This document shows, piece by piece, positions 54,482 to 63,618 of a stretch of DNA of 64,000 bases (position 1 is its first letter; each line of letters begins with the position of its first letter). Made by a program: the position numbers and the translations under genes. The notes beneath the pieces are model-generated. The model was given only the letters and a program-made list of their open reading frames with translations, was not told the origin of the DNA and ran no database searches. The stretch comes from Planctomycetota bacterium (GTDB lineage: Bacteria; Planctomycetota; UBA1135; UBA2386), in the NCBI GenBank assembly GCA_021776805.1, contig JAJFFD010000092.1:124001-188000 (forward strand). Reading direction: 5' to 3'.

Positions 54482-56848
54482 TCAGCGCTTGGCGCGGAAG
54501 AACACAGTCAGACTGAAGAGCAGGCCAAAGGCCAAGCCGCCCAACATGAGGATGCTGCCTATGCCGGCGGACCAAGGCCGATAGGCAAAGGTGATCTCGT
54601 GCGCGCCCTCGCGGATGGCCAGGGCTCGGAAGGCGAGATCAGCGGGGATGATTCTACTTTCTTCGCCGTCGATGCTGGCCTCCCAGCCTGGGGCGAGTGC
54701 ATCTGTCAGGAGGAGGTAACCCCGACCCTCGCCAATATCGACATGCAGGCGAATCAAGTTCGGACTGTCTTCGAGCCACTCGATCTTTGCTTCTGCGGTG
54801 GGCAGGCGGCAGAAGAAATCGTCCGGTGGATTCTCGAGGACAACTAGGTGCTCCAGCTCGTCCGCACGCCACTGCACGACTTCGGCAGCCTGATCCTGAT
54901 CTTTGACTGCCACTGACTGGAAGAGCATGCGTGCTCTGCCCAGGGGGGAATCGCCGCGATGGATGCGGACTGTTGAAGTTTCGATACCGGGTGCTGCTGG
55001 CGGTTGCCCGCTGCGAATCAGCCATGGTCGCGGCGCAGAGATGGCGCTGTGTACCGAGGCCAACGCCAGGAGCGGGTGATTGACGAGGGATGACCGGCTC
55101 AGGGGGTTGATCTGTCCCCTGGGTCGTTCACGGTTGCTGCGCGGGTCGACAAAGGCAAGAAACTGGGCGCTGCGATCGAGGATGGCATTTGCTTCTGAGT
55201 TGACCACCTTCTGTCCCTGTGTGGTCAGCCATGAAGTGGGCGGCAAGTCACCGCGACCAACAGTGATGATGCGCCCCTCTTCGGCGGGCAATTCACTGGC
55301 GACCTTGGGAACGCTCCGCGGCTCGGGGCTTCGCGGGATCTCAGTGAGCGAGATCATGCAGAGCTCGCCGAGTGCTAGCGCGGCGACTGCGGGCTTGAAG
55401 ACCAGGACACCGAAGCGTCGCCAGGAGACGAAGACCAGAGCGATCAATCCCAGGGCGAGGGCATGGGGAGCATAGCGCCAGACGATCTTCTCCAGTACCC
55501 GAGCCAATTCTGAGGCGGAGGCATCGGCGAAGTAGGGTTGCATGAACCACTCCAGCCTGCTGCTGTCCAGGAGGCAGAAGAGGATGAAGCTTGCTGGCAG
55601 GAAGATGCAGATGGTCGTAGTGAGAGGCGCTGAGAACCTGCGCGCATTTGGTGAGTCGAGGTAATTCTCGAAGGCGATCGAGCCAAGAATGACCAGAGAA
55701 AGGTGGACCAGAACCAGGGTGGCGCCAGGGCGATCCGAAGACCATCCGGTCAGTGCATCGATGGCCTCGGCGATGGGGCCATCGAGGGCCATGAGAATCC
55801 CAGCCCCCAGCACGAACAACCACATCAATCCCTGGTACGTGCGCTTTGGTCGAAACAAACCCAAGAGAACCAGGTAGAGAACCAGAGCACCTGGATAGAG
55901 CGCCAGTTCCATGGGGTCTGCGCCCGGGTTTACATCACGAAGGATGTTCGGTCCCGCACCCTGCAGGTCGACGAAGAGGCCAGGTGCTACCAAACCCATC
56001 ATGCCAGCGGGTTGTAGATGACGTACGGGACTGCTTGCCGTCACCTGTTTCGCCCCGGCATGCTGCAGGCTATCCAGCCAGATCGGCGAGGAAACAGTAC
56101 CGGCGACCAGGATCGCGACGGCGAATGCCTTGAGGGCGACGCGCCGGTCAAAGCTGTCGATGGCTCGCAGGGCAACGGCAAAGGTAGCCAGGCATAGCCA
56201 AAACCCCAGCCAGGCCGTGCTGCTGCCGGTTGTCATGAACATCAGGCCGATGGACAGACCGAGAAGCGGCGCCATGCTTAGGCGGCGACGGGAGAAGAGG
56301 CATCGCCAGGTGCGTTCAAGGGCCAGTGGAATCAAGGCGGCGGCCGCGGCTTCTGGTAGTCGATCTGCGGCGACGGTCATGAACCAACCGAGTCCATAGC
56401 TTCCTCCGCCGAGGAAGGCGACGTAGCGCGACATGGTGATCGATCGCAGGAAGCGGTACATGAAGCCGCATGCGAGGACGCTGTGTAAGAAGATGACCAG
56501 GTCCAGCAACCAGGGACCGCCATCGAGCATGAGAAGCCAGAATGGCGGGTAGTAGAGAGCTGCTCCACTCAGGGCAAAGGGCTCGCCAAAGCGCGCGCTG
56601 GAGTTCCATAGCGGAACCGTGCCTTCCGCAAGACTCTGACCGGCACGCTGCATGGCTGGCAAGAGGATGCGTTCGTTGCTACTCCCTTCCAGGTCGTGGG
56701 AGAAGGGGCTGAGCAGGTCCGGGCTTTGTTCGAGAGTTTGGCGGTGCTTGCCAAAGAAGAGACCTGGCGACTGCTGGACCATTGCCAGCAGTAACAAGAT
56801 CAGGACTGCCAGTAGTCCTTCCTTTCGCCCGGTCCCGAATAAGCTCAA
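54482..56848 (-). CDS. YfhO-family polytopic membrane protein (first of a tandem pair)
   Basis: The 788-residue protein has about a dozen membrane helices and a soluble extracytoplasmic region near the C-terminus, typical of YfhO/GT-C-like proteins linked to cell-wall polymer glycosylation. The signature near the N-terminus is the pattern EGTVPLWNSSARFGEPFAL followed by LYYPPFWLLML. The last helix (IGSILMLGGLAFGLLFSLTV) follows DALAPGWEASIDGEESRI, also typical. Its upstream neighbour is a paralogue, so the pair arose by duplication. Confidence 0.82.
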   Translation of the reverse strand: MSLFGTGRKEGLLAVLILLLLAMVQQSPGLFFGKHRQTLEQSPDLLSPFSHDLEGSSNERILLPAMQRAGQSLAEGTVPLWNSSARFGEPFALSGAALYYPPFWLLMLDGGPWLLDLVIFLHSVLACGFMYRFLRSITMSRYVAFLGGGSYGLGWFMTVAADRLPEAAAAALIPLALERTWRCLFSRRRLSMAPLLGLSIGLMFMTTGSSTAWLGFWLCLATFAVALRAIDSFDRRVALKAFAVAILVAGTVSSPIWLDSLQHAGAKQVTASSPVRHLQPAGMMGLVAPGLFVDLQGAGPNILRDVNPGADPMELALYPGALVLYLVLLGLFRPKRTYQGLMWLFVLGAGILMALDGPIAEAIDALTGWSSDRPGATLVLVHLSLVILGSIAFENYLDSPNARRFSAPLTTTICIFLPASFILFCLLDSSRLEWFMQPYFADASASELARVLEKIVWRYAPHALALGLIALVFVSWRRFGVLVFKPAVAALALGELCMISLTEIPRSPEPRSVPKVASELPAEEGRIITVGRGDLPPTSWLTTQGQKVVNSEANAILDRSAQFLAFVDPRSNRERPRGQINPLSRSSLVNHPLLALASVHSAISAPRPWLIRSGQPPAAPGIETSTVRIHRGDSPLGRARMLFQSVAVKDQDQAAEVVQWRADELEHLVVLENPPDDFFCRLPTAEAKIEWLEDSPNLIRLHVDIGEGRGYLLLTDALAPGWEASIDGEESRIIPADLAFRALAIREGAHEITFAYRPWSAGIGSILMLGGLAFGLLFSLTVFFRAKR

Positions 56849-56888
56849 TTCACCTGCCTGCCTCGGAGCGAATTGGATCGCCCCAGCC

Positions 56889-59603
56889 TCAGTGATTGAT
56901 TTCGACTCGATTGCGTCGGCGCCTTGAATGCAGGCAGTTCCAAGTGCCAGCGATCAGGACGAGAACTGCGGCGGTGCTGATCAGGAGGCCCCGACCAAGG
57001 CCGGGAGCTTGGTACTTGTAGCGAACTTCGACAGCTTCTCCATTCAGGGGCAGAACACGCATGAAGAGATTGCCACGGGCGAAGCTGCTGGGCTCCCCAT
57101 TGCAGGTCGCCTGCCATCCGGGCAAGGCTGCGTCGGCGAGCACGAGATAGCCGGGCCGACCGGCGCTGATACTGAGGAGGATGTCCTGTGGCTGGTCGCG
57201 CAGGAATGTGACCCTTCGCGGCGGGCCAAAGGGCTCCTCTCCGTTCGTACTGAACTCGGGCAGCCGCGAGGCCTCGCGGGTGGTCAGCAAGACCTCGGCA
57301 TGGGGGTCGAATTCGGGCTCGTGGGCGAGGTCAGGCACCATGGCTGCCAGGACCTGTGCATCGTCGGACATGACCCTCATGGTCGGAACGACGAAGGCGC
57401 GTGGTAGCGGGTCTTCCCGCTCGTAGATGTAGAAGGCCTTTCCTCCGGGTCCTTCGAGTTCCGGTCCCACCCTCTGGCCCGCATGTTCGAGCTTATGACT
57501 GGAGAGCAGAAAGCGAAGTCCGAGCAGGTCAAGGGCGCTGCGATTGAGTGCCGGGCTATCAGGGAGGGTCATCGGCCAGACGCCACTGCGGAGAACTTCC
57601 GCTCCAAAGAGCCTGGCAAAGACTTCCTGGGACCAGGCATCCACGAAGGAGTAGGCATTCAGATCTCGGATGCGTTCGCGGTAGAGCTCACCGATCGGTA
57701 GATCGAGAGGGATACCCAGTCCACCGGGCGAGGCACGAGCGATGCTGAAGCCGCCACTTGTTCGAAGGGCGTCCCGTTGCTCGCGCAGGAATTCGTTCAC
57801 CGCCGATGGATCTCGACGATGTAAGACACGTCCAGCATTCAGGGGCATTGCGTAGACAAGGAGTTCCGTCAGGCAAAGGAGAATGGTGAGGCCGAGGAGC
57901 AGCGGCCGTAGCTGCAAATGCCTTCTGGTCAAAGGCCAGGCTGCCAGCAGGATGCCAGCAAGAAGCAGCGCCCATCCAGCGGCGGCGAGGTTCTCGACGA
58001 GGCGGTCGTTGGCGGCGGCTAGCTGGTCGGCGAAGCGAGCCTCGGCGATGGGGCGGATACTTGCCAGCTCAGCGCCGGGCATGCGGCCTGAGTAACGTTC
58101 GGCGATTTGGGTGATTTGGTCGCTGCGCTCATGCAGCGGTGGCTCGCCAGCTGCCCAGGCGGAGAGCCAGAAAGCGAGCCCAGCCAGAATCAGGCTGCAA
58201 GCGGGCATTGCCCAGGACCGACGCAGGGAATCATCTTCCAGACTCTGCAGTCCCGCTGCGGCAAGGATGGCCAGCAGTGGTGCCAGGGCGGCGATGTAGC
58301 GCTGTGGGGCGATTGTGTTGAGGCCCGGCAGGGTATAGACCCAGGCGAGCCAGGCAGGAGCGCATGCGATCGCCATGAAGAGGAGGCTGAGTGCCAAGAC
58401 GGCGCCACGCATGGGCGTTCTTCTGACGGCACCGAGAACTGCAAGCAGGAGCGGCAGGGCGCCGATGAAGATGCTGTACTCGGTAAAGTTGTAGCGCTGC
58501 GGGAAGAAGGGCGTCCCGGCGGGAATGCTCAGCCCAGCGGAATTGACTGTCTCGTTCCAACTGCTGCGACTGAATAGTAGGTGCACCAGTGGTGAGCGGT
58601 CATATGTGGGTAGGCTGCCCAAAGCCGGATCACCGAAGAGGGTCGGCATGAGCAAGCCGAGGAGACCAGCTGGATCGAAGCCCTGACTGGCAAGAGAGTT
58701 TCCGCTTTGCGCCTGCCCACGGAAAGATGCGAGGGAGTACTCCAGATTGGGCAGAAGCTGCACAGCGCTCAGGGCAAGACCGACCATGCCGGCCGCAATG
58801 ATCCAGCTGGTCAGGCGCAGACCATCACGAAGATCTCGCTGAGCAGCGATTCGGATGGGATGCAGCAAGGCCCAGCCAGCGAGCAGCAGGCTGGCCAGGA
58901 GGGCGTATGGTGGGAATCCAGCCAGCCACGACATGCCGACACAGATGCTCAAGGCGCTGGCCGCCGGGATGCGATCCCGTCCTCGCTGCCTGGCGATCAA
59001 CAGGCAGGCGTGCATCATCCCTGGCAGCCAGATCAGGGCATTGAGACGCATGTAGAAGGGGGCATTGGCGCTGAGAGTGCCACCGAGGGCGAAGACCAGA
59101 GCCCCGAGGAGGCTGGCGCTGGCAGACATGTCGAGCTCGCGCAGCAGGCCGTACATCAAGAGGCCGGCGATGGAGAAGGCGAGCCAGGCGAGCAGGCCGA
59201 GTTTGCTGGCGGGATCCGCGCTGAGGAGGAGAATCGCGTTTGGTGGATAGAGAAGTCCGTCCAGGCCATTGCCGAGGAGAGGCCCGCCAAAGCGTGCGTA
59301 GGGATTCCACAGGGGCAGGCGACCAGCGCGGAACTCTTCACCTGCTAACTCGAGTTCCGGGATCACGGTCACCGGCAACTCGCTGATATCCATGTTCGCA
59401 GGTTGCGAACGGATTGCGTCCAGCTGCGCAGCGTCGAGGGTAGTGCCCTGGGGTGGGTACTGAGCTAGATCGAAGGGGACATAGCTGCGATCACCGAAGA
59501 CCGTGGGAGCGAGGAGCAGAAGCGGGGCCAGAATGATCACCAGGCATGCGATCCACTTGCTACGCATTCTCACCCAGGCTGCGGGACTCGCGCTCGTTGC
59601 CAT
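56889..59603 (-). CDS. YfhO-family polytopic membrane protein (second of a tandem pair)
   Basis: The 904-residue paralogue of the adjacent gene begins with a membrane helix (WIACLVIILAPLLLLAPTVF) and has AGRLPLWNPYARFGGPLLGN then GLLYPPNAILLL. Many helices follow, with a soluble domain near the end (LVLADAALPGWQATCNGEPS) before a last helix (GRGLLISTAAVLVLIAG). A role in glycolipid or cell-wall glycosylation is known for some relatives; the substrate here is unknown. A 40-bp gap separates the pair. Confidence 0.82.
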   Translation of the reverse strand: MATSASPAAWVRMRSKWIACLVIILAPLLLLAPTVFGDRSYVPFDLAQYPPQGTTLDAAQLDAIRSQPANMDISELPVTVIPELELAGEEFRAGRLPLWNPYARFGGPLLGNGLDGLLYPPNAILLLSADPASKLGLLAWLAFSIAGLLMYGLLRELDMSASASLLGALVFALGGTLSANAPFYMRLNALIWLPGMMHACLLIARQRGRDRIPAASALSICVGMSWLAGFPPYALLASLLLAGWALLHPIRIAAQRDLRDGLRLTSWIIAAGMVGLALSAVQLLPNLEYSLASFRGQAQSGNSLASQGFDPAGLLGLLMPTLFGDPALGSLPTYDRSPLVHLLFSRSSWNETVNSAGLSIPAGTPFFPQRYNFTEYSIFIGALPLLLAVLGAVRRTPMRGAVLALSLLFMAIACAPAWLAWVYTLPGLNTIAPQRYIAALAPLLAILAAAGLQSLEDDSLRRSWAMPACSLILAGLAFWLSAWAAGEPPLHERSDQITQIAERYSGRMPGAELASIRPIAEARFADQLAAANDRLVENLAAAGWALLLAGILLAAWPLTRRHLQLRPLLLGLTILLCLTELLVYAMPLNAGRVLHRRDPSAVNEFLREQRDALRTSGGFSIARASPGGLGIPLDLPIGELYRERIRDLNAYSFVDAWSQEVFARLFGAEVLRSGVWPMTLPDSPALNRSALDLLGLRFLLSSHKLEHAGQRVGPELEGPGGKAFYIYEREDPLPRAFVVPTMRVMSDDAQVLAAMVPDLAHEPEFDPHAEVLLTTREASRLPEFSTNGEEPFGPPRRVTFLRDQPQDILLSISAGRPGYLVLADAALPGWQATCNGEPSSFARGNLFMRVLPLNGEAVEVRYKYQAPGLGRGLLISTAAVLVLIAGTWNCLHSRRRRNRVEINH

Positions 59604-59702
59604 CGATTGCTTGCTGCGCCCTCAGCAGGGGCTCGACTAGGAGACCAGGATTCCTTCCCTTGCGGAAGGAGAATACCAGTCTCCGAGATTACTCTTCGAA
59701 GC

Positions 59703-60704
59703 ATGTCTTCTGGGACTTTCTTGCTGCTCAGTTCTTGCAGCCTGGCCTGCGGCCTGATTCTAATTCATGGTCCTCTGCTCATCTCAGGACCGAGAGGAGA
59801 AGACTATCTCGCGGGCCTCGCAGATCCCTGGCAGCAATGTTATTGGAACTTGGGGCGTGACGCCGTCGCCGGCCTCGGGACGCTGCTGGCTCTGCTCTTG
59901 CTGGGCTCGCGCAAGCGTCCAGGTGGTTCTTTTGCGGTAATCGCTGCCGTAGTGGCCGCGCCGGCCTTGAGCTACTGGTTAGCGACTGCTCTTTTGCCTG
60001 CGCCGCTATGGGCGCCAGCTGCTGCTGTTCTGGGCGCCGTAGCCTGCGCACCCCTGATGCGTGAGCGGGGCATCTCGAGTCTCGTCCTGGTCTCCGCAGT
60101 GGTGGCTGTGGGCTTGGTAACGACCAGACGCGACAGTCTGGTGCTTGCCAGGGAGGCGCAGAGCATACAGGTGCTACGGATGGCAATTCTCGAGGCCGGT
60201 CTGCGCCGGCACTTCATCGTGGCGGATGAAGACCTGAGCCCTAGAACCAGGCGAGTCTTGGCCTTGAGCCTCTGGCCCGATGATGAACTCGGGCGGGTCG
60301 ATCTCCTCTGCCTGCCGGACTCAGGCGACCTGGTGGAGTCTCTGCGCGCTGCCGGATGGCGGGGGATGCGTATCAAGAGCGATGGCTTTGAGATACTGGC
60401 AGCAACTGCGCCGGGAGCCGCGCTTCCGATTGAGCTCAGCTTCGCTGGTCTGCGGGAAGGGCGTCCAGAATTGGAACTCGCTCAAGACTTGCGTGGCGGC
60501 TTTCGCATGCAGGCCGTCACCCCCTGTGGGACAGTGGAGCAGCTCCTGCAATTGCCTGAAGAAGCCCTGCGACTGCAGGGCGAGAGTCTGCAAGCTTATT
60601 CAGCCATGGTGGCTGGTTTGCCGGCGGAGATGCCCATTCTCTTGCGCCTGCAGAATCAGCTCACGGGAGAGGCGAGCCCATGGATTCTAGTCAGGCTGCC
60701 CTGA
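59703..60704 (+). CDS. Hypothetical membrane protein, 333 aa
   Basis: From ATG 59703 the protein begins MSSGTFLLLSSCSLACGLI. Four or five membrane helices occupy roughly the first 140 residues, e.g. FAVIAAVVAAPALSYWLATA. The soluble C-terminal half (RRHFIVADEDLSPRTRRVLA; SFAGLREGRPELELAQDL) matches no family I know. It is divergent from the YfhO pair, and its 3' end overlaps the convergent yidD gene by 18 nt. It may serve the same envelope pathway (inference from position only). Confidence 0.6.
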   Translation: MSSGTFLLLSSCSLACGLILIHGPLLISGPRGEDYLAGLADPWQQCYWNLGRDAVAGLGTLLALLLLGSRKRPGGSFAVIAAVVAAPALSYWLATALLPAPLWAPAAAVLGAVACAPLMRERGISSLVLVSAVVAVGLVTTRRDSLVLAREAQSIQVLRMAILEAGLRRHFIVADEDLSPRTRRVLALSLWPDDELGRVDLLCLPDSGDLVESLRAAGWRGMRIKSDGFEILAATAPGAALPIELSFAGLREGRPELELAQDLRGGFRMQAVTPCGTVEQLLQLPEEALRLQGESLQAYSAMVAGLPAEMPILLRLQNQLTGEASPWILVRLP

Positions 60705-60920
60705 GGGTCGCTCGGGAACAGGATCCCAGCCGTTCGCAGCGAATGGCTGGCAGCGCAGAATTCGCCAACTGCTGAGAGCTAGCCCGCGCCAGACTCCATG
60801 TCGTCGTAGAGCGGTCATGGCATAGGCAGAGCAGGTCGGTTGGAAGCGGCAGCATGCTGGCTTGAGCGGGGAGATCAGCTTGCGATAAAGCCAGATTGGA
60901 AAGACCAGAATGTGCTTCAT
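60687..60920 (-). CDS. yidD: Membrane protein insertion efficiency factor YidD
   Basis: The 77-residue protein carries the YidD pattern IWLYRKLISPLKPACCRFQP, TCSAYAMTALRRHGVWRG and RILRCQPFAANGWDPVPE, including the conserved cysteines. It assists YidC-dependent membrane insertion. The start overlaps rnpA by 4 nt, the usual rnpA-yidD coupling. yidC is not next to it. Confidence 0.95.
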   Translation of the reverse strand: MKHILVFPIWLYRKLISPLKPACCRFQPTCSAYAMTALRRHGVWRGLALSSWRILRCQPFAANGWDPVPERPSGQPD

Positions 60921-61324
60921 CGCTGGCGCCTTCGGGTCTGGGGCGAAGATCTTCTTCCCCCTGTGCGACCCCCGCCGCTCTCGAGTCGTTGTAGGAGATC
61001 GATGAACTCCCTACGCAGCTCATCCAACTGGTACTTGCCTTCTCGTTTTGTGGGGATCGTTATCAGGTCGTAGCGACCGGGTAGGGCAGGGCGCTCGAGG
61101 CGGAAGGCCTCTCGGAGGAGGCGTTTGATCTTGTTGCGCCGCACTGCACAGCCATGGTCCTTGGAGACCGAAAGCCCCAGTCGTAGGCCGGGACTGCGGC
61201 GCTTGTAGGCAACGAGAGTCATCGCCCGACCGCGGATTCGACGGCCTCGACCATAGACGCGCTTGAACTCGTAGGCACGAATCAACCTGGCGCTGCGTGG
61301 GAAGCTGAACTTGCAGTCCGCCAT
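60917..61324 (-). CDS. rnpA: Ribonuclease P protein component
   Basis: The 135-residue basic protein assists the RNase P RNA in maturing tRNA 5' ends. Family marks are FSFPRSARLIRAYEFKRVYG, the strand RLGLSVSKDHGCAVRRNKIK and RLLREAFRL (usually RNxxKRxxRE). A C-terminal extension of about 20 residues (SGGGRTGGRRSSPQTRRRQR) goes beyond the common length. rpmH, normally just upstream, is absent; the next gene encodes a TPR lipoprotein. Confidence 0.95.
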   Translation of the reverse strand: MADCKFSFPRSARLIRAYEFKRVYGRGRRIRGRAMTLVAYKRRSPGLRLGLSVSKDHGCAVRRNKIKRLLREAFRLERPALPGRYDLITIPTKREGKYQLDELRREFIDLLQRLESGGGRTGGRRSSPQTRRRQR

Positions 61325-61333
61325 GGACTGGCT

Positions 61334-62356
61334 CTAGTGCTGACCCCGGAATTGGCGACTGAATTCGAATGCCCTCTTTACCCGCACATCTCCCATGGGC
61401 AGATCCGTGATGGTGAGGAACTTTTGGTAATCCCGGTGGGCGCGCTCTTCTTCATCGAGAGATTCCAGTGCACGTGCCCGGTTGTAGTAGTCGTTGGCAC
61501 GGTTGGGATTGGCGGAGAGGAGTAGATTGAGTTGTTCGACCGCGAGTTGGTAGTTCTCCTTGCGGAAGTGCATCTCCGCCAAGGCACTGCGCACCCGGCT
61601 CTCCTGTTCGATCAAGTCTTGCAGGAGAAGGCGTTCCTCTCGTTCGCGTGCCACGCTCATGGTCTGTGAGATGATCTGTGCCTGGTACCGCTTCTCCTCT
61701 TCGATGCGTTGCAGGCAGAGGTTGCCCTCTTCGACTGCGCCGAGATAGTCGCCCTCGAGGACGCTGATCTCCATGCTGTGCTTGTAGGCCATGCGGAGGT
61801 TCTCGCCGCGAGCGATCAGGCGCTGGAAGACGCGATCCGCATCCCGGAAGTAGGAGCGATACATGTTCTCATGCTCGATCGCCCGAGCATTTCGCGTCGC
61901 TCGCCCCTCAACGTCCAGATCGCGACCCGCAGCTTCTTCGCGCAGGCGCTGCGCACGATCGTGATGCATGATGCCGAGGCGCTCCTTGCAAAGCGCGTAG
62001 CCCAGGAGGACCGGAGCACCATGGTTCGAGCTCGAACGCATGGCGTAGAGCTTGTCGAATTCGCGCTCCGCCTCGGCCAGGACCTGGGCATTGCCTCTGG
62101 CTGAACGCAGGTAACACCAGGCGGCGATGGAGTGCAGACGGTAGTCCTCCGCTTCGATCTCCAAGCCCTTCTCGACTTCTGCCAGGGCCTGATTGTACTT
62201 CTCACCCTCGTAGAAGTTGGCCGCGTTCTGCTGGTACAGAGTCAAGCGTCGCTTCTCCTCATCGCTCTGACCAAAGGTGCCGCAGGAGCTGAAGAGAAGG
62301 GCAAGTGCTGCGAAGGTGAATCCGCAATTCCCGGTAGCTGGAGCAGGGGTCTTCAT
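61334..62356 (-). CDS. TPR-repeat lipoprotein
   Basis: From ATG 62356 the 340-residue product begins MKTPAPATGNCGFTFAALAL with lipobox LFSSC. It is then almost all helical with tetratricopeptide-like repeats: NAANFYEGEKYNQALAEVEKG (about 42-62), RSALAEMHFRKENYQLAVEQ and NDYYNRARALESLDEEERAH. It probably scaffolds a complex at the outer membrane. It lies 9 bp upstream of rnpA in the place usually taken by rpmH. Confidence 0.82.
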   Translation of the reverse strand: MKTPAPATGNCGFTFAALALLFSSCGTFGQSDEEKRRLTLYQQNAANFYEGEKYNQALAEVEKGLEIEAEDYRLHSIAAWCYLRSARGNAQVLAEAEREFDKLYAMRSSSNHGAPVLLGYALCKERLGIMHHDRAQRLREEAAGRDLDVEGRATRNARAIEHENMYRSYFRDADRVFQRLIARGENLRMAYKHSMEISVLEGDYLGAVEEGNLCLQRIEEEKRYQAQIISQTMSVAREREERLLLQDLIEQESRVRSALAEMHFRKENYQLAVEQLNLLLSANPNRANDYYNRARALESLDEEERAHRDYQKFLTITDLPMGDVRVKRAFEFSRQFRGQH

Positions 62357-62491
62357 AGGGACGGCAATTGGGGTGGGGTTCGGAATGCCTGTGAAGGCGT
62401 GCGAGTACCGAGGGCGCATTATGACCCATACGCTGCAACAGGGGGCCCTACTGCCTGGCTCGGGGTCAAAATTGTCGCCTCCCCCAGTGGC

Positions 62492-63181
62492 TCAGATCTC
62501 AGGGGCATAGGGAATGGGGTCCTCGAGGCCGGCGGAGTCGAAGCCACGCAGGCGGAGGGCACAGCTGTCGCAACGCCCACAGGCTAGTTCGCTGCTCTTG
62601 TAGCAGGACCAGGTGAGTTCCAGGGGGGCGTCTAGCTCCCTGCCGATGCGGACGATCTCGGACTTCTGCTTGTCGATGAGGGGCGTGAGCAGCTGAATGC
62701 TGGTCTCGGGACGAGTTCCGAGGGCGATGGCCGCTTCGAAGGCACGAAAGAACTCGGCCCGGCAGTCCGGGTAGCCGGAGGAATCCTCTTCCACGGCGCC
62801 GATGAAGATCTTGCCCGCGCCCAGGACCTCTGCCCAGCTGGCTGCGCTGCTGAGCAGGTGGGCATTGCGGAAGGGTACGTAAGACATCGGGATGCCCGGC
62901 TGGTCCAGGGCGGCTTCGGGCACCGGGATACTGGGATCGGTGAGGGCTGAGCCCCCGATCTTGGCCAGGGACTCGAGGCCGACGATCAGGCGCTCCTTGG
63001 CCTGATAGTGATCCGCGATGGCATGGAAGGCGCGCAGTTCGCGCCGCGCAGTTCTCTGCCCGTAGGCCAGATGCAGGAAGGCCAGGCGGTAGTCTCGATG
63101 GGCGATGGCCGTTGTGACACAGCTATCCAGGCCACCACTCAGCAGGACGATGGCCAGCTCTCGCTTAGCCACGGTACTCAT
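62492..63181 (-). CDS. queC: 7-cyano-7-deazaguanine synthase
   Basis: The 229-residue ATP-dependent enzyme converts 7-carboxy-7-deazaguanine to preQ0 in queuosine synthesis. It has the PP-loop [13 protein letters not shown] near the N-terminus, [42 protein letters not shown] and the zinc site in [17 protein letters not shown]. It sits 9 bp after queD on the same strand, forming a compact queE-queD-queC cluster. Confidence 0.97.
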   Translation of the reverse strand: MSTVAKRELAIVLLSGGLDSCVTTAIAHRDYRLAFLHLAYGQRTARRELRAFHAIADHYQAKERLIVGLESLAKIGGSALTDPSIPVPEAALDQPGIPMSYVPFRNAHLLSSAASWAEVLGAGKIFIGAVEEDSSGYPDCRAEFFRAFEAAIALGTRPETSIQLLTPLIDKQKSEIVRIGRELDAPLELTWSCYKSSELACGRCDSCALRLRGFDSAGLEDPIPYAPEI

Positions 63182-63190
63182 CTCCGTTCA

Positions 63191-63616
63191 TCACTGCTTG
63201 CCCAACTGGACTTCGAGTCGGGCGGAGGCATCGCGGGTTTCTTGGATGCTGACCGCAAAGGATGTGATCCTGGAGATTCCCCGGAGACTTGGCTCTAGCT
63301 TGCCAGCGAAGTGTCGGCAGAGGTTTTCCGCGGTCGAGGGGTAGGGCAGCATGGCCAGTTTCCAATCCTGGCTCTTGATGAAATCGGCGAGCTCTCGGTC
63401 ACCGGTATCACAGAGGAAGGCATGGTCGAGTTCCGCGATGAGGGGGGCCAGCGCCTTGTCCACATCGAAAAAGTCGATCAGCATGCCGTTGTCTTCCAGT
63501 TCGCCCCGGATCTCAACATCGAGACGATACGAATGGCCGTGTAGATTCCGGCAGCCACCTGGATGACTCGGCAGGCGGTGGCCCATTTCCCAGTAGTAGC
63601 TGGTCTTGATTTCCAT
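63191..63616 (-). CDS. queD: 6-carboxytetrahydropterin synthase
   Basis: The 141-residue QueD makes 6-carboxytetrahydropterin from dihydroneopterin triphosphate. Zinc histidines are in MGHRLPSH and NLHGHSYRLDVEI, with the catalytic cysteine in GGCRNLHGH. LIDFFDVDKALAPLI and ELDHAFL follow, and PTAEN-type PSTAENLCRHFA is present. ATG 63616 is chosen because the longer frame from 63703 lies inside queE; only 2 nt separate it from the queE stop. Confidence 0.96.
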   Translation of the reverse strand: MEIKTSYYWEMGHRLPSHPGGCRNLHGHSYRLDVEIRGELEDNGMLIDFFDVDKALAPLIAELDHAFLCDTGDRELADFIKSQDWKLAMLPYPSTAENLCRHFAGKLEPSLRGISRITSFAVSIQETRDASARLEVQLGKQ

Positions 63617-63618
63617 GA

